From positions 1,341,157-1,405,156 of the forward strand of contig VZTI01005041.1 of the NCBI GenBank assembly GCA_013397865.1: DNA of 64,000 nucleotides, written 5' to 3'. Below, in pieces: positions 37,099 through 51,219 of this stretch. This stretch comes from Struthidea cinerea. Lineage: Eukaryota; Chordata; Aves; Passeriformes; Corcoracidae. Position 1 is the first letter of the stretch, and each line of letters opens with the position of its first letter. Below the pieces are notes generated by a model. It was not told the DNA's origin and searched no databases. It was given only the letters and a program-made list of their open reading frames with translations. Made by a program: the position numbers and the translations under genes.

Positions 37099-40021
37099 GT
37101 TAACAACAGAACTACAGCTAGTCTACTGTGTTGAAGGAACAGGAATGTGTAGAGAAAGAAAGGAGAGAGTATGTGAAAAGGGCTGCTTAAGATTTCCTGT
37201 CCTGGCACCAGGGTACAATGCAGAAGCTACATTACTCTTTTTAATAAAATCAAGGAAACAAAGGTTTACAAATGTCTGAGAAGTTATAACTCCACCAGCT
37301 TCAGACTGCCATCCTGAGAGAACAGTGACCTGATAAAACAGTCCATGACAGCAGAAAGGCACTTCTGACACTGTCCCCCATCCCAACTGCAAGTGTTATC
37401 CAGATATTATGACAAGCACAATGGACTCATTCCAGTGGTAAGAGAATGTGAGAGAAGAGCTGAGGTGGTTGGTTTTTTTACACGACTGCGTTCATATATC
37501 CAAGCAAACACTTTAGGAGTAAATAATTGTGATCTGTGCAGTCTCTTCACCTATATACCAGTTCAAAAACATTAAGTCTGGATGCGCCTTCCCAGCAAAC
37601 AGAGAAGGTATTTTGGCTTTGACTGTAGTTTGTTACTGTGAAAGAAATGGTGGGTTGGGCTTTAAGACATATTTGGGGGACAGTGGTTTTTTTTTGAGTG
37701 CCTACAACTATTAGCAGCTCATGAACTGAGAGCCACGGCCACTACCAGAATAGACTACATATAGACAACTCACAAAGAAGCAAGTAAAAATTGTAAGCAA
37801 TACTACATGAAGAATATCTCATTAAAAAAAAAAAAAAAAACAACAAACCAGAGATAATTTCCAATCTGAGGATTCACTGTAGTAAGCTTCTCTGTTCATG
37901 AAACTCAATAATGAAAAATTCTCATAAAGAAAATTGTGAAATGGAATTTTATGTTCCATTGATGTAATCTCAAGAAGTACACCCCATTAACTCAGATACA
38001 TTTTTTGTCATTATTCAGGTAACTGCAAAATTTTCAAGTGATAAACTTTTCCAATGAAAATAATAATTTATAAGATTACTACAAAATACATTAGAAATGT
38101 GCTGACTTCTAATTTAGAAAGATTTCTTCAGATGTATCGGAATGCATGATCAAACACTTTAAAGCTGCTGTAGGAGCTACCTCTCCTACCTTCCATAATT
38201 GCAGTTTTAGTGCCAGACTACTGAATAGTTTTTAAAAATGGTGAAAAGTTTGTTTGTTTCTGTGGGAAACAAGAAAAGTTTATAAAATCGCAAAATATTT
38301 TACTCTGTTTTCCTCATTTACTGAAATTCTTTTTTCTAGGTATTTTCACTATTTCAAAGGAAGTTTCATATTGTATTTCACATGTATTTCCCTGCTTGTA
38401 ACCACTGCAGTGCACTGATTCTACATCTACCTGGAAAACAGTTTCCATAGCAGCAGAGATGTGCCCATGACTTGGTGAAGTTTCTATTCAAGATGATTAT
38501 GTAATGGATCTTTATTCCTGCATTCCTTGCTGATACCTTCCAAATGCCCTTGTAGTCTTCTGACAACCTCATCTTTCCATTCTTTTACTATTATGTCATC
38601 ATTCTTTGTTTTTACTTGCTTTAAACTTAATGCCTGCTAGATGCAGTTGGATAGTCTTGGCCCTGAGGAATCAGAAAAGAACATGTCAAGTTACAGTAGA
38701 GTGTGAAAAACAATACACTCAAATAGAAAAATATAAAATCAAAAACTAATTTGATTGAGTTATTTTTCATATAATAAGTCTGGGAATTAAATAAGTTTTG
38801 TTTATGTGATGCAATATAAGGCTAAGTTTTTTTTTTAAATAGTGAGATAGAGTAGCAATGGCACAAGGGAACTTCTGTGACCAATGTGATGTGAAATCCA
38901 AATAAAAAGCATAAATCTGTTCTTATAAAGTTCATGCTGCTTTTATAAATTTGGTTTTCCTAGATGTTACTGTACGAAACCCCCAGAGGACACCTGGTTG
39001 GTTGTAACCTGGCAAGAACCAGGTTCACAGCAATACAAGCAGCCTGAGGGAGTAACTTTCCTGACTCCCCAGTCACAGTTCACCTCTATCAGCTGTACTC
39101 CCCGGCAAACTGTCCTTTTTTTTTTAACGGGTTATTTCAGTCATGTAGTGGTGCAAAAACTCGACTGTAATATTAAAATGGTGATGGACAGGACTTTTGC
39201 AAGCTAGTATTGTTACTGTATCTCCGATCTTGTGGCTCTCCCCTGTGTTCACATTCTGATAATTTGGCAGTATCAATGAAGATATACAGAGATCTTGTAC
39301 AAGTGTTGATCATCTTCTCACCACCTTTCCTCCATGACATATGAAAAATATCAGAAGTAACTATCGGGAAATTAGAAGGAGAAGAAACGAGACAAAGTAA
39401 TATTACTTATTAGCCCAGCTGGTATAGTTAAAGGGATAAACTCACACATTGAAACAAACTCAAACTGAAACAAAAGCAAGTCCAAATTGAATGCAACTGC
39501 TTTGACTCTAACTTAATTACATTAATTGGCTGGGTAATGTGAGAGATAAGTGTGGTTGGCACCCATGCAGAGGAGAAGTTATTAGCAAAGGAATAACCTT
39601 TGGAGAAACAGCAAGAGAGAGAAAGCTAGTTATTACCTACGGAAAATTAAGGCTCATCTGAAATGGAGATGTGAGGAAAATTATGATGTGTCATAAAACC
39701 AGTATTTTCACTGAATTCATTCTTTCCATATTTTTTACTGCTGCTACATTTAGTTCCAAGACTTATTTGCTGAAGATATTTTGCAAGTTTCCATTAAGAA
39801 TTAGGGAGAAGAAAAAAGGTCAGAAATAGAACAACCACTTAGGGAAAAATGTTTTCCCACTGTTCACTGAGATTTTCTGTTCTTTATTATCCATATGAAT
39901 TTATTTTGAAATATGGAGTATCTGAGTGTCTGATAAAAAAAATTTCCCTTTGATGACTGTAAATGCATTTTACACTATCCAACGCACATGTAAGAATGAC
40001 ACTAATTATAAAATAGATAAA

Positions 40022-40049
40022 ATATTCTCCCTGTACAATGGGAGAATAT
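40022..40049. other. Perfect inverted repeat, 10-bp stem and 8-base loop
   Basis: atattctccc and gggagaatat flank tgtacaat. Confidence 0.85.
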
Positions 40050-42373
40050 ATTTTTCTTATTGAAAAAATTCATTTTTTTCATGAGAAAATTAACAAATAT
40101 TCTGCAATATAACTTTAGCCAACTGACAGTTGAAGGACAAGGTATGTCATAATCCATAGTCTATAAAGTTAAATTAAGATTGAGCCACTGAAAGTACCTG
40201 TTCTTGTCTCACTTCAGTATTAAGAAGGTGGAGCATATAAAGAGAAGATGCTGAGTGATTTGAATAAAGAAGAGGTTTTTTTGATTAGTAATATACATTG
40301 TTTTTGTCTTAATATATTTGTACTGATAAGAACAGCTATTCCAAAAGAGGATGTGCTAGTAGATTTTAAAAACACAACAGAATGCCTCAAATTGCCTGAT
40401 TTTCAATGTCCTCAAATCCCAGACATAACCATTTGGGCAAAAAATAATATAAAAAAAAATAGTCCTGTGTAATGTTCTTAATATGCATCAACTTTCCCAT
40501 AGCTACAAAGGATTTTTCATCACCATGCTCATGCATTCCCATAATGTGTCAATGAAGTACATAGTCGAAAGTGTGAAACTACTTCCATTAAAAACATACT
40601 CTCCTAAGATGCTGGAAATTTCACAAGAAAAAAGCTATAGTCCTTTCTTGAGCATGCATATTATTCTTATTTGGATCATTGTGAAGGATATTGAAATAAA
40701 TATTGCAGACTTTGAGAAAGTAGTTTTACCTTTTCCAGCAAACACTCAATGTATATCCAAAGCAGTAATACTGCATCACAATTTTTAAAATAATTATCAT
40801 AAACTAAATCATCAGGCATGAAATTAGCCATCTATGATAAAAAATTAATACTGAACAGGAGTTTTGTGCCATTCCATTATATTTACTGCCTTGGATTGTA
40901 TACAAAATAGTAAAATTTTAGTTGTTCTATGTGAATCCTTTTTATTACCTAATTAGCTTTCTTATTTATAAATCCATCTGTGTAAACAAATAAACCTCTC
41001 AAACAACTAATGTTTGTCACCACATACAGATTTTTAACCTTTCTGAGACAGAGAGGCTGACTGAATCCTTTGCAAAAGGTAACAGTCATTTCCTACATGC
41101 TGATGTTCCCGGTCCAGAACAAAATTTTGGTTTCACTCATGTCAGGCATTTCTATAGCTTGTTTCAAGAAAATCAATTATAAAATCTCTATCAGGTCTAT
41201 TCAGATTGCATTGACCTATTAATATTTTAATCTTTTTTGTTTATTAAATTTTACTTAAATTGAAGACATATTCAGAAGACGTTTATTGACTCACCTGTAA
41301 CATATTTTCAACAGATTATTTCTATAAGGATCAAGAAAAACCCTATTGCTGAGTCTGAGCAGCTCAGTTAGTACGTTTGTTGCATATGAAATCATATCTA
41401 AAGTTGTGATACTCCACGCTTTAGTATGTTTAATTCACCTGCAGTTTCTCATAATCTCCCATAATTCTTTACTGATATGACACTGAAATCATCATCTACT
41501 GACTAATTATTCTGTAGTAAAAGTGCATGAAAGAAAGTAGCTAGAGAAAAATGTCTCTGTTAACAGCTAGATTCTAAAAAGCAGAGGGTTTGGTTAAGTA
41601 ACAGTATTTAAATCTTAAAAATCAGCATGTAGATTATCGGGACAGACAGAACAGTGATTTAAATTTTAAATGAAAGTTGGATCTTTATTTGGATGAATCA
41701 TTTTTTTCCCATGCAATTATAAAAATAAATATAGTACTTCAAGTAATAAATGTAATTCTAGCTAACAAATATAGTTCTGTCTATCCTTTCCTAAACTGTG
41801 CATTACAAGTTGCTTTGTTGAAGTCAATTTTCAGTAGAGAGAATAACTTTCAATAATAGTTTCTACCCTTCAAATGAAGAAAATAAAAATAGATCAGGAA
41901 TAAACTATGACAGATTATATAACACATCTTTAACAGCTGCAAAATTCTGCAACAACTAGTGTTTCGGGCATTCTCTACTGAGCCTTAGATTTTATTTAAA
42001 CCCATGATCATCAGATATTTGCTGAAAGGCAAAACACACACCTGATTTAAGCTGTCGACCTCCACGTCCACAGTCGCTGATCACTGAAATTTCAGAAATC
42101 TTTTGACCTCATACAGAATGCCAGGGGTCAGCTTGCACAAGCAGTATGAAATCAGATGTGCCATACTGCTCAGCATCTCTTCCTAACTTCACACCAGTTT
42201 CCCTGGAAAACACAGGGCTGTCAGCGTCAATAATCTATGCTAATCCATCAAATTTTGCCTATATTTTGTCTTACCAACTATACTCCTTAGAGCTTATTTA
42301 GCTACCTATACCCAGCTAATGAGTCTCAGATCAACAACTAGAACCTGCCAATGTAATTTGTATTGAAGAGATG

Positions 42374-42433
42374 GGTTTTTTTCCTTTTTCTCTCTTTCCT
42401 TCCTTTTCTTCTTTCCTCTTCTCTCATTTTCGA
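42374..42433. repeat. Polypyrimidine tract
   Basis: Almost pure C/T on the + strand (ttttttcctttttctctctt and onward). Confidence 0.85.
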
Positions 42434-43435
42434 GACTCGGCCTGTATTGCTCTGTCTTAGTATGAGCCTGAAACCACTTTTTCCTAAAGACCTCTCTCTC
42501 CTGGTACTGTAATTTTTATAGTATCATTATAGAGTTTAGAGACAGTTTTACTGTAAGTAATAAATATTTCTAAAAGAATTCCAGCATCCAGCAACTGTGT
42601 TTATTTAATGTCACTATCACATCACAAAAGATCATAATCGTTAGAGTCCAAAAGCATTTCTAAATTAATATAGAATTTATAGCCCTCCATTAATTGAACA
42701 AAGTAATAAAGGGACAACTAATGAGTACCTACTAGATATTTCAAGCACTTTTAGCATACTTAAATATTTCAAGATACATTTAAACCTATAAATCACGTAA
42801 AAATGAACGTGCCATGTACTTTGTGCCTCTCTGCTAACACATACATGCTGCATCTGTAGCGACACTGTTAAAACTCACACCTGCATAAATATCACCTTGC
42901 TGGTATTGCTAAATATGCTAGAATTTATCTTCCAGTGATGTGAAAGGTAATCATAATTTTTAAGAACAGATTTATAGTTCCTCCAGCAAGGATTTTCAGG
43001 GAAAATAAACCAAGTGCCTATTTCCACTGAAAGGTAATAAAGTATATTCAGCATAGGTCCACATGAATAAAATGCCAGAATCACTCTAAGAACCTAGTTT
43101 TCAGTATATTTCAGAGTACATCTCTGTCCTTGTAAAATTTGCATAGTCCTGCACACTTAAAAAAAATGAGTACAGGTGTTGATTTTGTCCTCATTTTCAT
43201 GCCTTTTTTTTTCTCTTTTCTTTCTTTTTTCTGTTGCTTCCTCTATCCACAATTTTTTCTTGACTTTCATTTCCTTCTTCTTTCCTTTCCAAAACTATAT
43301 GTTAAAAAAGCTGGTTTCCATAATTAAGCTGATTACTATCAGAAAAGCTTTTCTTAATAACAATGTTTATTTAAAGATAGTGTATTACTAGCAAGAATGA
43401 CAAAATCCAGGAAATAAAAAAAAATTAGATACTTG

Positions 43436-43634
43436 TACCAATTATCCAGGTGGGGTCTCTCAAGAGCAGAATAGGGGGGGAGAATCACCTCCCTCAACCT
43501 GCTGGCCTCGTTTCTTTTCATGCAGCTCAGGATACAGTTGGCTCTCTGACCTGCATCCTGATGGGTCATGTCAAAATTGTCATCCACCAGAATCCCCACA
43601 TCCTTCTCAGGGCTGCTCTCATTCAAGTTGGTTT
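43436..43634 (-). mobile_element. CR1 ORF2 C-terminal fragment
   Basis: The minus-strand frame reads SPEKDVGILVDDNFDMTHQD, then QRANCILSCMKRNEASRLRE and VILPPYSALERPHLDNW. This is the region between the reverse transcriptase core and the end of ORF2 in avian CR1 (EKDLGVLVD and VILPLYSALVRPHLEY types). The frame is open through the fragment, but both ends are truncated and the 3' UTR is missing. Confidence 0.85.
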
Positions 43635-44317
43635 TCTAACAACTTTCATTTAGAAGTAATAAATCATTAATATTCACAGCTAGGCAACTGCAAAGAGTGC
43701 TAAAAATCAAGCTCTGATTTTCAGAGTCCTTGTCCAATGATTTATTCAGAAGACTAGAATACTTCTTTGCAATATATCATATCTGCTAGTGCTGTCACCA
43801 TTTTAATTTTAGTGATCTAAAAATTATGTATTGTTTTTCATTTTTAAAATTTATTGCTGCCTGCAGCTAATACATCTATTAGCTAAGAAACTTCTTTTAC
43901 ATGAAACATAAATGGCTTTTTTTCTTTTTTCAATTTTTCAATCTCATAATCCTTTTTTAATCTCATAATTTTACCATATTTGATTAGACCTTTCTTCTGC
44001 CTCCTATTTCTTCTTTCCTTGCCTATGCATCCTTTCCTGTATGCCCTTAAGCTTTCACTTTGCAGCATGAGAAAATTCAAACGCTCAACCAATTCTGAAG
44101 TGTAACTATATTAATAAATTCCACTGACATAAAATTAGAGTAGTTAAAGCATTTTATTTCTTGGAGTTTCTGTCCTCATGTTCATCACTGCAATATGACT
44201 ATGTTAAAGTAACATGCAAGTAATAACAGTTACATGGTGATAACCACATAGGGTGATTTGATAGCCACGAGTGATAATGAGGAAGACAATGGATTGGGGA
44301 AAAAAAAGGAACAGAGT
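43635..44317. other. Unique intron stretch
   Basis: AT-rich with a small tandem duplication of aatctcataat near 43938-43970. Nothing else was recognised. Confidence 0.6.
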
Positions 44318-44787
44318 TAACACTCGGTCCAGAGGAGGGGCACCAAGTTGATCAGAGGGAGGGAACACCTCTCCTACAAGGAAAGGCTGAGAGAACTGGG
44401 ATTGTTCAGCCTGGAAAAGAGAAGGCTTCATGATGACTTAATTGTGTCCTTCCAGTATCTGAACAGAACCTTTAGGAAAGATGGAGAGAGACTATTTACA
44501 AGAGTACGTACTGAAAGAACAAAGGGAAATGGGTTCAAATTGAAGGAGAGTAGGTTTAGATTAGGTATTAGGCAAAAAGTCTTTTCTGTGAGGGCTGTGA
44601 GGCACTGGAACAGGTTGCCCAGAGAAGCTGTGAATGCCTCATCCCTGTTCAAGGCTGGGTTGGATGGGGCTTTGAGTAACATGATCTAGTTGAATGTGCC
44701 CCTGCCCATGGTGGTGGAGTGGAACTAGATGATCAAGGTCCCCTTCCAACCCAAACCATTCTATGTGTGATAATTCTATGATACATT
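44318..44787 (+). mobile_element. Well-preserved CR1 3' end
   Basis: This is the best-preserved CR1 here. A single open frame at 44348-44689 gives the ORF2 C terminus: REHLSYKERLRELGLFSLEK, then FRKDGERLFTRVRTERTKGN, VRAVRHWNRLPREAV and ending ALSNMI. The 3' UTR follows (gatcaaggtccccttccaac, ccaaaccattctatg) and closes with the CR1-type 8-mer tail attctatga. It is 5' truncated. The open frame and complete tail suggest a younger insertion than the other copies. Confidence 0.95.
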
Positions 44788-46600
44788 TATAAAAGTGAAA
44801 AAAGGAAACAGCTTTTTATTATGTCATTACCTGAAGATTCAAGAAGTTTTTTGCTGACTTCTATACTTTTAAGAACTTGACAGACCTCAGAAGTCTGCTT
44901 TTATACTGGCATATAGATTTGTTTTGCTTTCCAAGGAAATCTAATGAAAAACAGGAGAATGTTGGAGCACTCAATATAAAGACCATTTTTGTCAAATAAC
45001 AAAAAAATACTTACTGAAAATATGCAAGGCTCTTTTGCTCTCACTTTACATTAAATTTAAGTTGGAAAGGTTGTTTTGTCTCTTACACTGTTTTTTATTT
45101 TCATTGGAAAATGACCACCTCAAATATCAGTAATACTGCCACCATACCTCTAACCTGCAGCGTGTTGATCAGAGATTATGGCATTTTTCATTTCCTTCAG
45201 CTGATAGTCAAGTAAAAACTGCCATTCTATTAAAAAAAATATTGGAGGTGTGCTTTTCTTCAAATATTGTTAGTTTCCAAACTAAGTATGGAAAATATTG
45301 TAGCATTCTGTGATGATACTCCATTTCAAAGAGATTTAATCATCTCCAATCATGTGGGCAAAGTCAATTAAAACACTCATTATTTGATCTTCCTGTAGCT
45401 AGATCCTAAAGTGTATTGAAATCTGAATATATGGACAAGCTTCTGGGTACCCCTGCTTGTACATTGACTTGATCAAGGGTCAGAGGGCAAACAACAGATG
45501 AATAGCAAAATGCAGCCAGCATAAGAAAGGCTGTCTGTGATTTGCTGGGGTACCTGTACAAACGCTGTGGTGATTTACCGCGACACATGTGTATCTTTCA
45601 TACACACACATGGGAACACAAGGGCTTGCATGCATACCCTAGAATGGAATAGACCCCGAAGGAATTCTAGGAAGATAGAGATAGCTGAAACATGCTTTTG
45701 CTTCTCTAAATTGTTGTCATAAACAGCAATTAAGAAATTTTGAAAAAGTAAGTCTACATGATCTCAGCTATAGTGGCCTCTTCCTTGAAGATTTTGCAAA
45801 GGGACAGAGAGAGAGATCTGAGAATAAGCACAGAAATTACTCTAGGTATATGGATTATTTTTTTAGTAATTTGAAGTGAGCTTCATCCATTCTATTAAAC
45901 TGAAAAAAGTATTTATAAAATAACATCTATAATACTGTGCTCGACAAATTTATACAAGTGTAACACTGCATTCCCTAAGGTATTATCTGAAGCCAAGGGC
46001 AAACACCAAAACAACTGATCAATGTTTTCTCTTCAATACATTCTGATGGGGTTTTTCTCAGAATTTATACAACTAATACAAACAAAGTTAAATTTGTAAA
46101 AGTGAAGGAAAAAACTCTTTGAAATTCTAAACTAGAACATGTCCTGAATATATTCATACACTGTTATTCCAATAGCTTGCATAGTCCTTTTTGGCATCTC
46201 TTCAGAATTTATCTTAAACTGTTTGCGAAATTATATGAAAGCAGACATTGCTTGGAAATAGTTTAGTAAACTAAGTCACGCTTTTATGACAGAGAGCAAT
46301 AATTCACAGATCCAAATCCACAATTTAGTTAGACAAGATACGAGTTTAGTTTTGTTCTGCTGTGCTACAACACTTCTATTCAGCCTACCCCTTTATTTTC
46401 TTACCCATTTTTAGAAGCAAGTAAAGATCTTAAGTAATTTCTAATTTCCTGGGATTGAGACTAAACCACTTAAATCTATTGATCCTTAAATTCCTAGTTT
46501 GACTGCACACTGTGGTGCATTGAAATACACAATACAAACCACTGGTTTATCAATATAACGTACAAGCTGAGATTCATGTCCTCAGCCTTGCTTTCATAAA
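44788..46600. other. Unique intron stretch
   Basis: No gene or repeat was recognised. Confidence 0.6.
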
Positions 46601-46990
46601 ATCATAAGAATGGCCCTTCCGGGTGAGACCAAAAATCAACACCAATATCTTATTTCCAATGGCATCAAACACACAGATATTAAAATAGAATATTCAGATA
46701 CAGGATTTTTTTTTTGTACATTTTTCTTCCATATGTTTACCAATTCATTTCTCAAACATCTATCAATTTTCTGACATCCACACCATGTGGTGAAGTTTTC
46801 CACAGATTAACCACAGATGATGCTGTCAGAGTAACACTTTTCTCCAACTTCTCACAACTCCTCTCCATCCAAGTGGCAACCCACCACAGAATGTTCCTCC
46901 TGTGGCCTGAACAGCTTTCTCATCTCTGTAGCTCATGTTCAGCTGGCTTCCCCACTATACGGACACCTTTTCCTAACTGCCTTATTTTCC
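46601..46990 (-). mobile_element. Ancient CR1-type 3' region, strongly diverged
   Basis: The + strand reads ataagaatggcccttccggg tgagacc at its left end and tgaagttttccacagattaa ccac in the middle. These resemble, in order, the reverse complement of old amniote CR1 3' ends (cataagaacggccatactgg type, then gagttccacaggttaac type). The part after 46900 is very uncertain. No coding capacity remains. Confidence 0.55.
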
Positions 46991-49900
46991 TGGGCTTGCT
47001 CTGGTATTGGTAGTTCTAATTTTCACTAAATGAAAAGGAAGGTAAAAGGCTTGGGTGCCTCACATACACCTCTAATGTACAATTACTGATCTTCACTATC
47101 CTGCCCAATCACAGAAATTCCCCATTTGCATACTTTACTGCTCCACCTTCGTGAGAATCAATACTTCCAGCATCATGCTTTGAGGTTTTAGAGTCCGCAT
47201 GAGCATACTGCTCTTCAACACCCTTTATAGCAGAGTATTTATTTATTTAGCTGTTATTTTCCAGAGTCCACCCAGCATACTATGAGTATGTACGACATAC
47301 TGTGCTCAATAAGGAAATATTTCACATAGAATGGATCTAGAGGGTGTCTTACAACATCAACAGGCATAAAGCTGTGCAGGATGGTATCTTTCAAATAACA
47401 TACATACTGTCAAGGTTGACTTCCAATTACTTTTGAAAACGCAGCCATTAACTGCTAACCTGACACTTGCATCTTTTAGATTGCATGTATAAAAATTATA
47501 CCAAGTGCTAAAGCATACAAAAATACCACATAGAAGTGTGAAAAAGTTTATAGAAATATTTCTAATCACATTCAACAGAGTGCACTACCAGGCAGTGAGA
47601 GGTTTTAATGCCCAGTAAACTACCAAGTTGTCAAGTAAGATTTTGGAAATGTTCTCTGTAATACAGAAAGATTACTTGATGTAAAATAATTATTTAGGAA
47701 CATCTTTTTGTGTGTGTGCAAGTTCATACACTGTGATCTTATTGAAAACTTGGTAATACTCTACTAATAAATTTCAGTTAGCTAGAAAAGAGTATTGTGA
47801 AATATTTATTTATATGACTGGAATAGTTAGATCAGCTCCTGAGATCTTCTGTCAACAAATAATAATAGTCTGCAGAATATTTCAGTTGAGCTTATACCTT
47901 TGAGAACCTGTGATTATACTGTATCCTACTGTACAATCTATACTTATTTTCATTTTGATTGAAGCAGTGGTTTAAGTATGTTCAGAATTTTTAAGAATGT
48001 CTAAGAATTATCAGGTGTTTTATTGTACTCTGACTTTACATGTGACACAGGTTTCACCTGAACCTTAGGATATCTGAAGTAGTTTTATTCACACACACCA
48101 TGAATCCAAAATCCATTAATGTTTCCCTTCAGACTACAAAAACTATCTTTTTATTTCTACAGTAATAATTGCCTATACCTGCCATTGAATTTTATTTTCT
48201 TGGAAGTAAATGCTTTGTTAACCTTCAGGGAGCTCCAGCTTACAGCTTTATTAAATCGTAAAACAGAAGTATAACAGTCCTTTGACAGTTAGACGAAAGC
48301 TCAGATAACAACTCATAACAGGATATTTATTTTTCCACAGTTCATATTAAGAACTGCAGACCAGAACACTCCTGCTTAATATCAAAAGTGACGTGAGAGT
48401 TTATAGCAAGCATATTCCCCCAAAGTTTTGTACCAGAGACTTTGTGTTGCCATACTCTTTGCCCTTTTTTCCTGTCCAACAGGTCCTGCTTAGGTACCAC
48501 AAGAATGTGACCTTTTTGCAATCATGACAAAAGGATTGCCATAATAGCATCCTGAAGATAGGGTTTAATTTAAATCACTTTGTAAATCATTTATGAAATT
48601 TAAAAGAGCAAGATAGCATAGAACTAAGCTTAAAAATCAACCCTCTCCCTTTATAGTTACCATTTTAATTATTCAAGAGCCAAAAAAACATTAAAACCAT
48701 CAGGAAATTCAAATGTAAGTAGTTTGCATCCCTCTTGAGAAAAAATAAGTTTGGATGCTTCTATACACATAAGCTTATATCAATCAGTGAGAACAAATCC
48801 CCAGTCAAATTTCTTTTTATTATTGTTTGCATCTTATATTGTTATTTTAAATTGACTACTGTAAAAAATAAACACATTTTTTACTAATGATTAGCATCTT
48901 GTGGTAAATAAATAAAAATGCTCGAGTATGTGACAAAAACTATTTAAAATAAGTGTCTTTCAGATTGCTTGTTCATCCAATAAAGCTAACACAGATATTT
49001 ATCTCCTCTGTTACTTCTGTGTAGTATGACCAGACCCAGAAAGATGACTTATATGAGTTCTATATTCCTGAACACAACAAAGGAAATGAGAAAGAACTCC
49101 ATCTCTAAAAGATGTCATAGAAGAATTATTTGAAAATGACCAAGTATATATTTTTAAATTTCTATCTATCGTTCCATTTTTCATCTACCTTTAGTATTAA
49201 AATATCGTCTCAACTGAGCAGAGGAGAGCAGGATAGCAATTTTGATTTTCATTCTATAAAAATAATTGCTTTTCATTTTTTGACTTGTGCCATCCCAGTA
49301 TATGAGAAGAAAGATGTGTTAAAACTTGAACTAGTCAATGTTAATATGTATTAATTCCTATTGTATTGTTATTATACTTATTTCAATTTTTGTTTTTTGT
49401 CGACGTAGACAGAAATCTGTTATCTGCTTACACATCCTTGCTGTTATAAACCTGAACCTTGAAGATAACAGGAAAAGTAAACACAGTAGTCAGAAATTTC
49501 TCTTTGGGAAAACATTTCTTGATGTTACTCTACTGTATAAACAGATGTCAATGAGGTGAGAGGAAAGAAAGATCTATAATTAAAACAGTTGTACATTTTG
49601 TTATTTTGCATCACAAAAATGCATATTTCATTGTTAGAGACATAAAAATATGTATCTGGGCTTTTTTTGGGTTTTGCTTTGTAAGATGCAGTAAGTTCAA
49701 AACTCTTAAGATCCTGCACAAGGCTGTGCACAATTTGTGGTACTTATCTGAATGTCACTGTAAAATGGTGAGGACTGCGTTATTGTCTGATGGACACTGG
49801 TGTGACAGACAGGGTGATGCCTGAATAAAAAATCCTTGGACAAGATCCGATGGACCAGGCTTTGCCAGAAAAGGCACCCAAATTTATATTACGTTTATGA

Positions 49901-51175
49901 GGTTTAGGACTGTGTATTAACTTTTTGTGGTATTTCCACTACTTCTACATTGCCTCTGGCAATATCATTCATAATTTGCTTTTATTGGATTTCTAGTTTT
50001 TTATTCCTTGATTGGTACCTAGCAGCACAATAGTAAAATACGTTTGTCAGGCATAAATAAGATACCCCCATCAGTGTTGCATCTTTTGTGTAAAAGACTT
50101 GAAAATTTTTCTCCTCATTTGCCACAGGACAGGCAAATACCTTATTCACACTTTTTATTAAAAAAAAAAGTCCTTGCTTCTGCATCAGTGATTTGATTAA
50201 TCATTTAATCCTGTCTGGGATTCCAACCACACATTTAATATCCTGACTTATAAGAAATAAGAGGAAATACTCTGCCATGTAAGACATTTATCACTATGTA
50301 TTCTATCTTATCTTCCTGTTTCTTTTTTGTTATAATTCCTAAATAAGGTAGGTCTAATTTAGGCTAGATTTACATAAGTACATTCCGCTCCTGTACACAG
50401 ACTTGTATTTATTTCAAGATGGAAGATTCGTACAAAAAAAAGCAGGATTCCAAGCAGAGAATGTAATTTTTTATTGCATTCTATACTCAGATAAGTCATC
50501 CCAATAACAGGAAGGAAATAAGAATGACACATTTCATTATTCATACAGTCTTTTGGTGCGTTTAAGTAACTAAAGTATGTTCAAGTGGTTTGATAGCTCT
50601 CTAATCGCTGCTAAATAAACTTACAAAATATTACTGCTTGGCCTGAACTAAAATTAACTCTGTCTGATTTAGTCACTCCACTTGAGACAAACATGCTGAT
50701 GCATCAGCCTTCTTTTCTTTCCATGACTTTCTGTTGATTATTTCCATGAACCCTAGTATACAAATTAATTTTTCCCTTCTTTTTCCCCCTCATTAAAAAT
50801 GACTGCACATCAAAAACATTCTTCAAATACCTGCTATTCAAGATATGCACTTGGACAAATGTAAGTGTCAGAACTATCTTCCTCAACAAATCTTTAAGAA
50901 TTCAAAATTAAATTTATATAATATTCTCTTGAAAATCTCATTTTCTACAAACACTAATGTCATGCTAGAATACACATGGAGAGGAAACAGAGAACCTATA
51001 ATGGAAATTAAGTTAATTCCATTTTCATGGAAGCAAATATTTGAAAAAAAAATTCCGAGACACTTGTTCCAGCCTATTTACACAGTGAATGATTAAGAAT
51101 AAGCTATCTAGTAAACTCTGTTCACTCAGCTTAAACACATGATTATTTCATAGAAGGTAAACATCCGCAAGCTGA

Positions 51176-51219
<44 letters not shown>

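Larger units (their letters stand above)
33894..43435. other. Long unique intron stretch
   Basis: It contains two perfect small hairpins (35120-35148 and 40022-40049), A-rich (CAAA)n DNA at 37008-37098, a 17-A run at 37824-37840 and a pyrimidine tract at 42374-42433. A second pyrimidine-rich patch lies near 43200-43290. No gene or retroelement was recognised. Confidence 0.6.

Noticed and set aside
39006..39025. Inverted repeat aacctgg/ccaggtt
   Set aside because: A 7-bp stem is expected by chance many times in 64 kb.
51182..51217. Tandem array considered as CRISPR-like
   Set aside because: It is a plain AC dinucleotide microsatellite without spacers.
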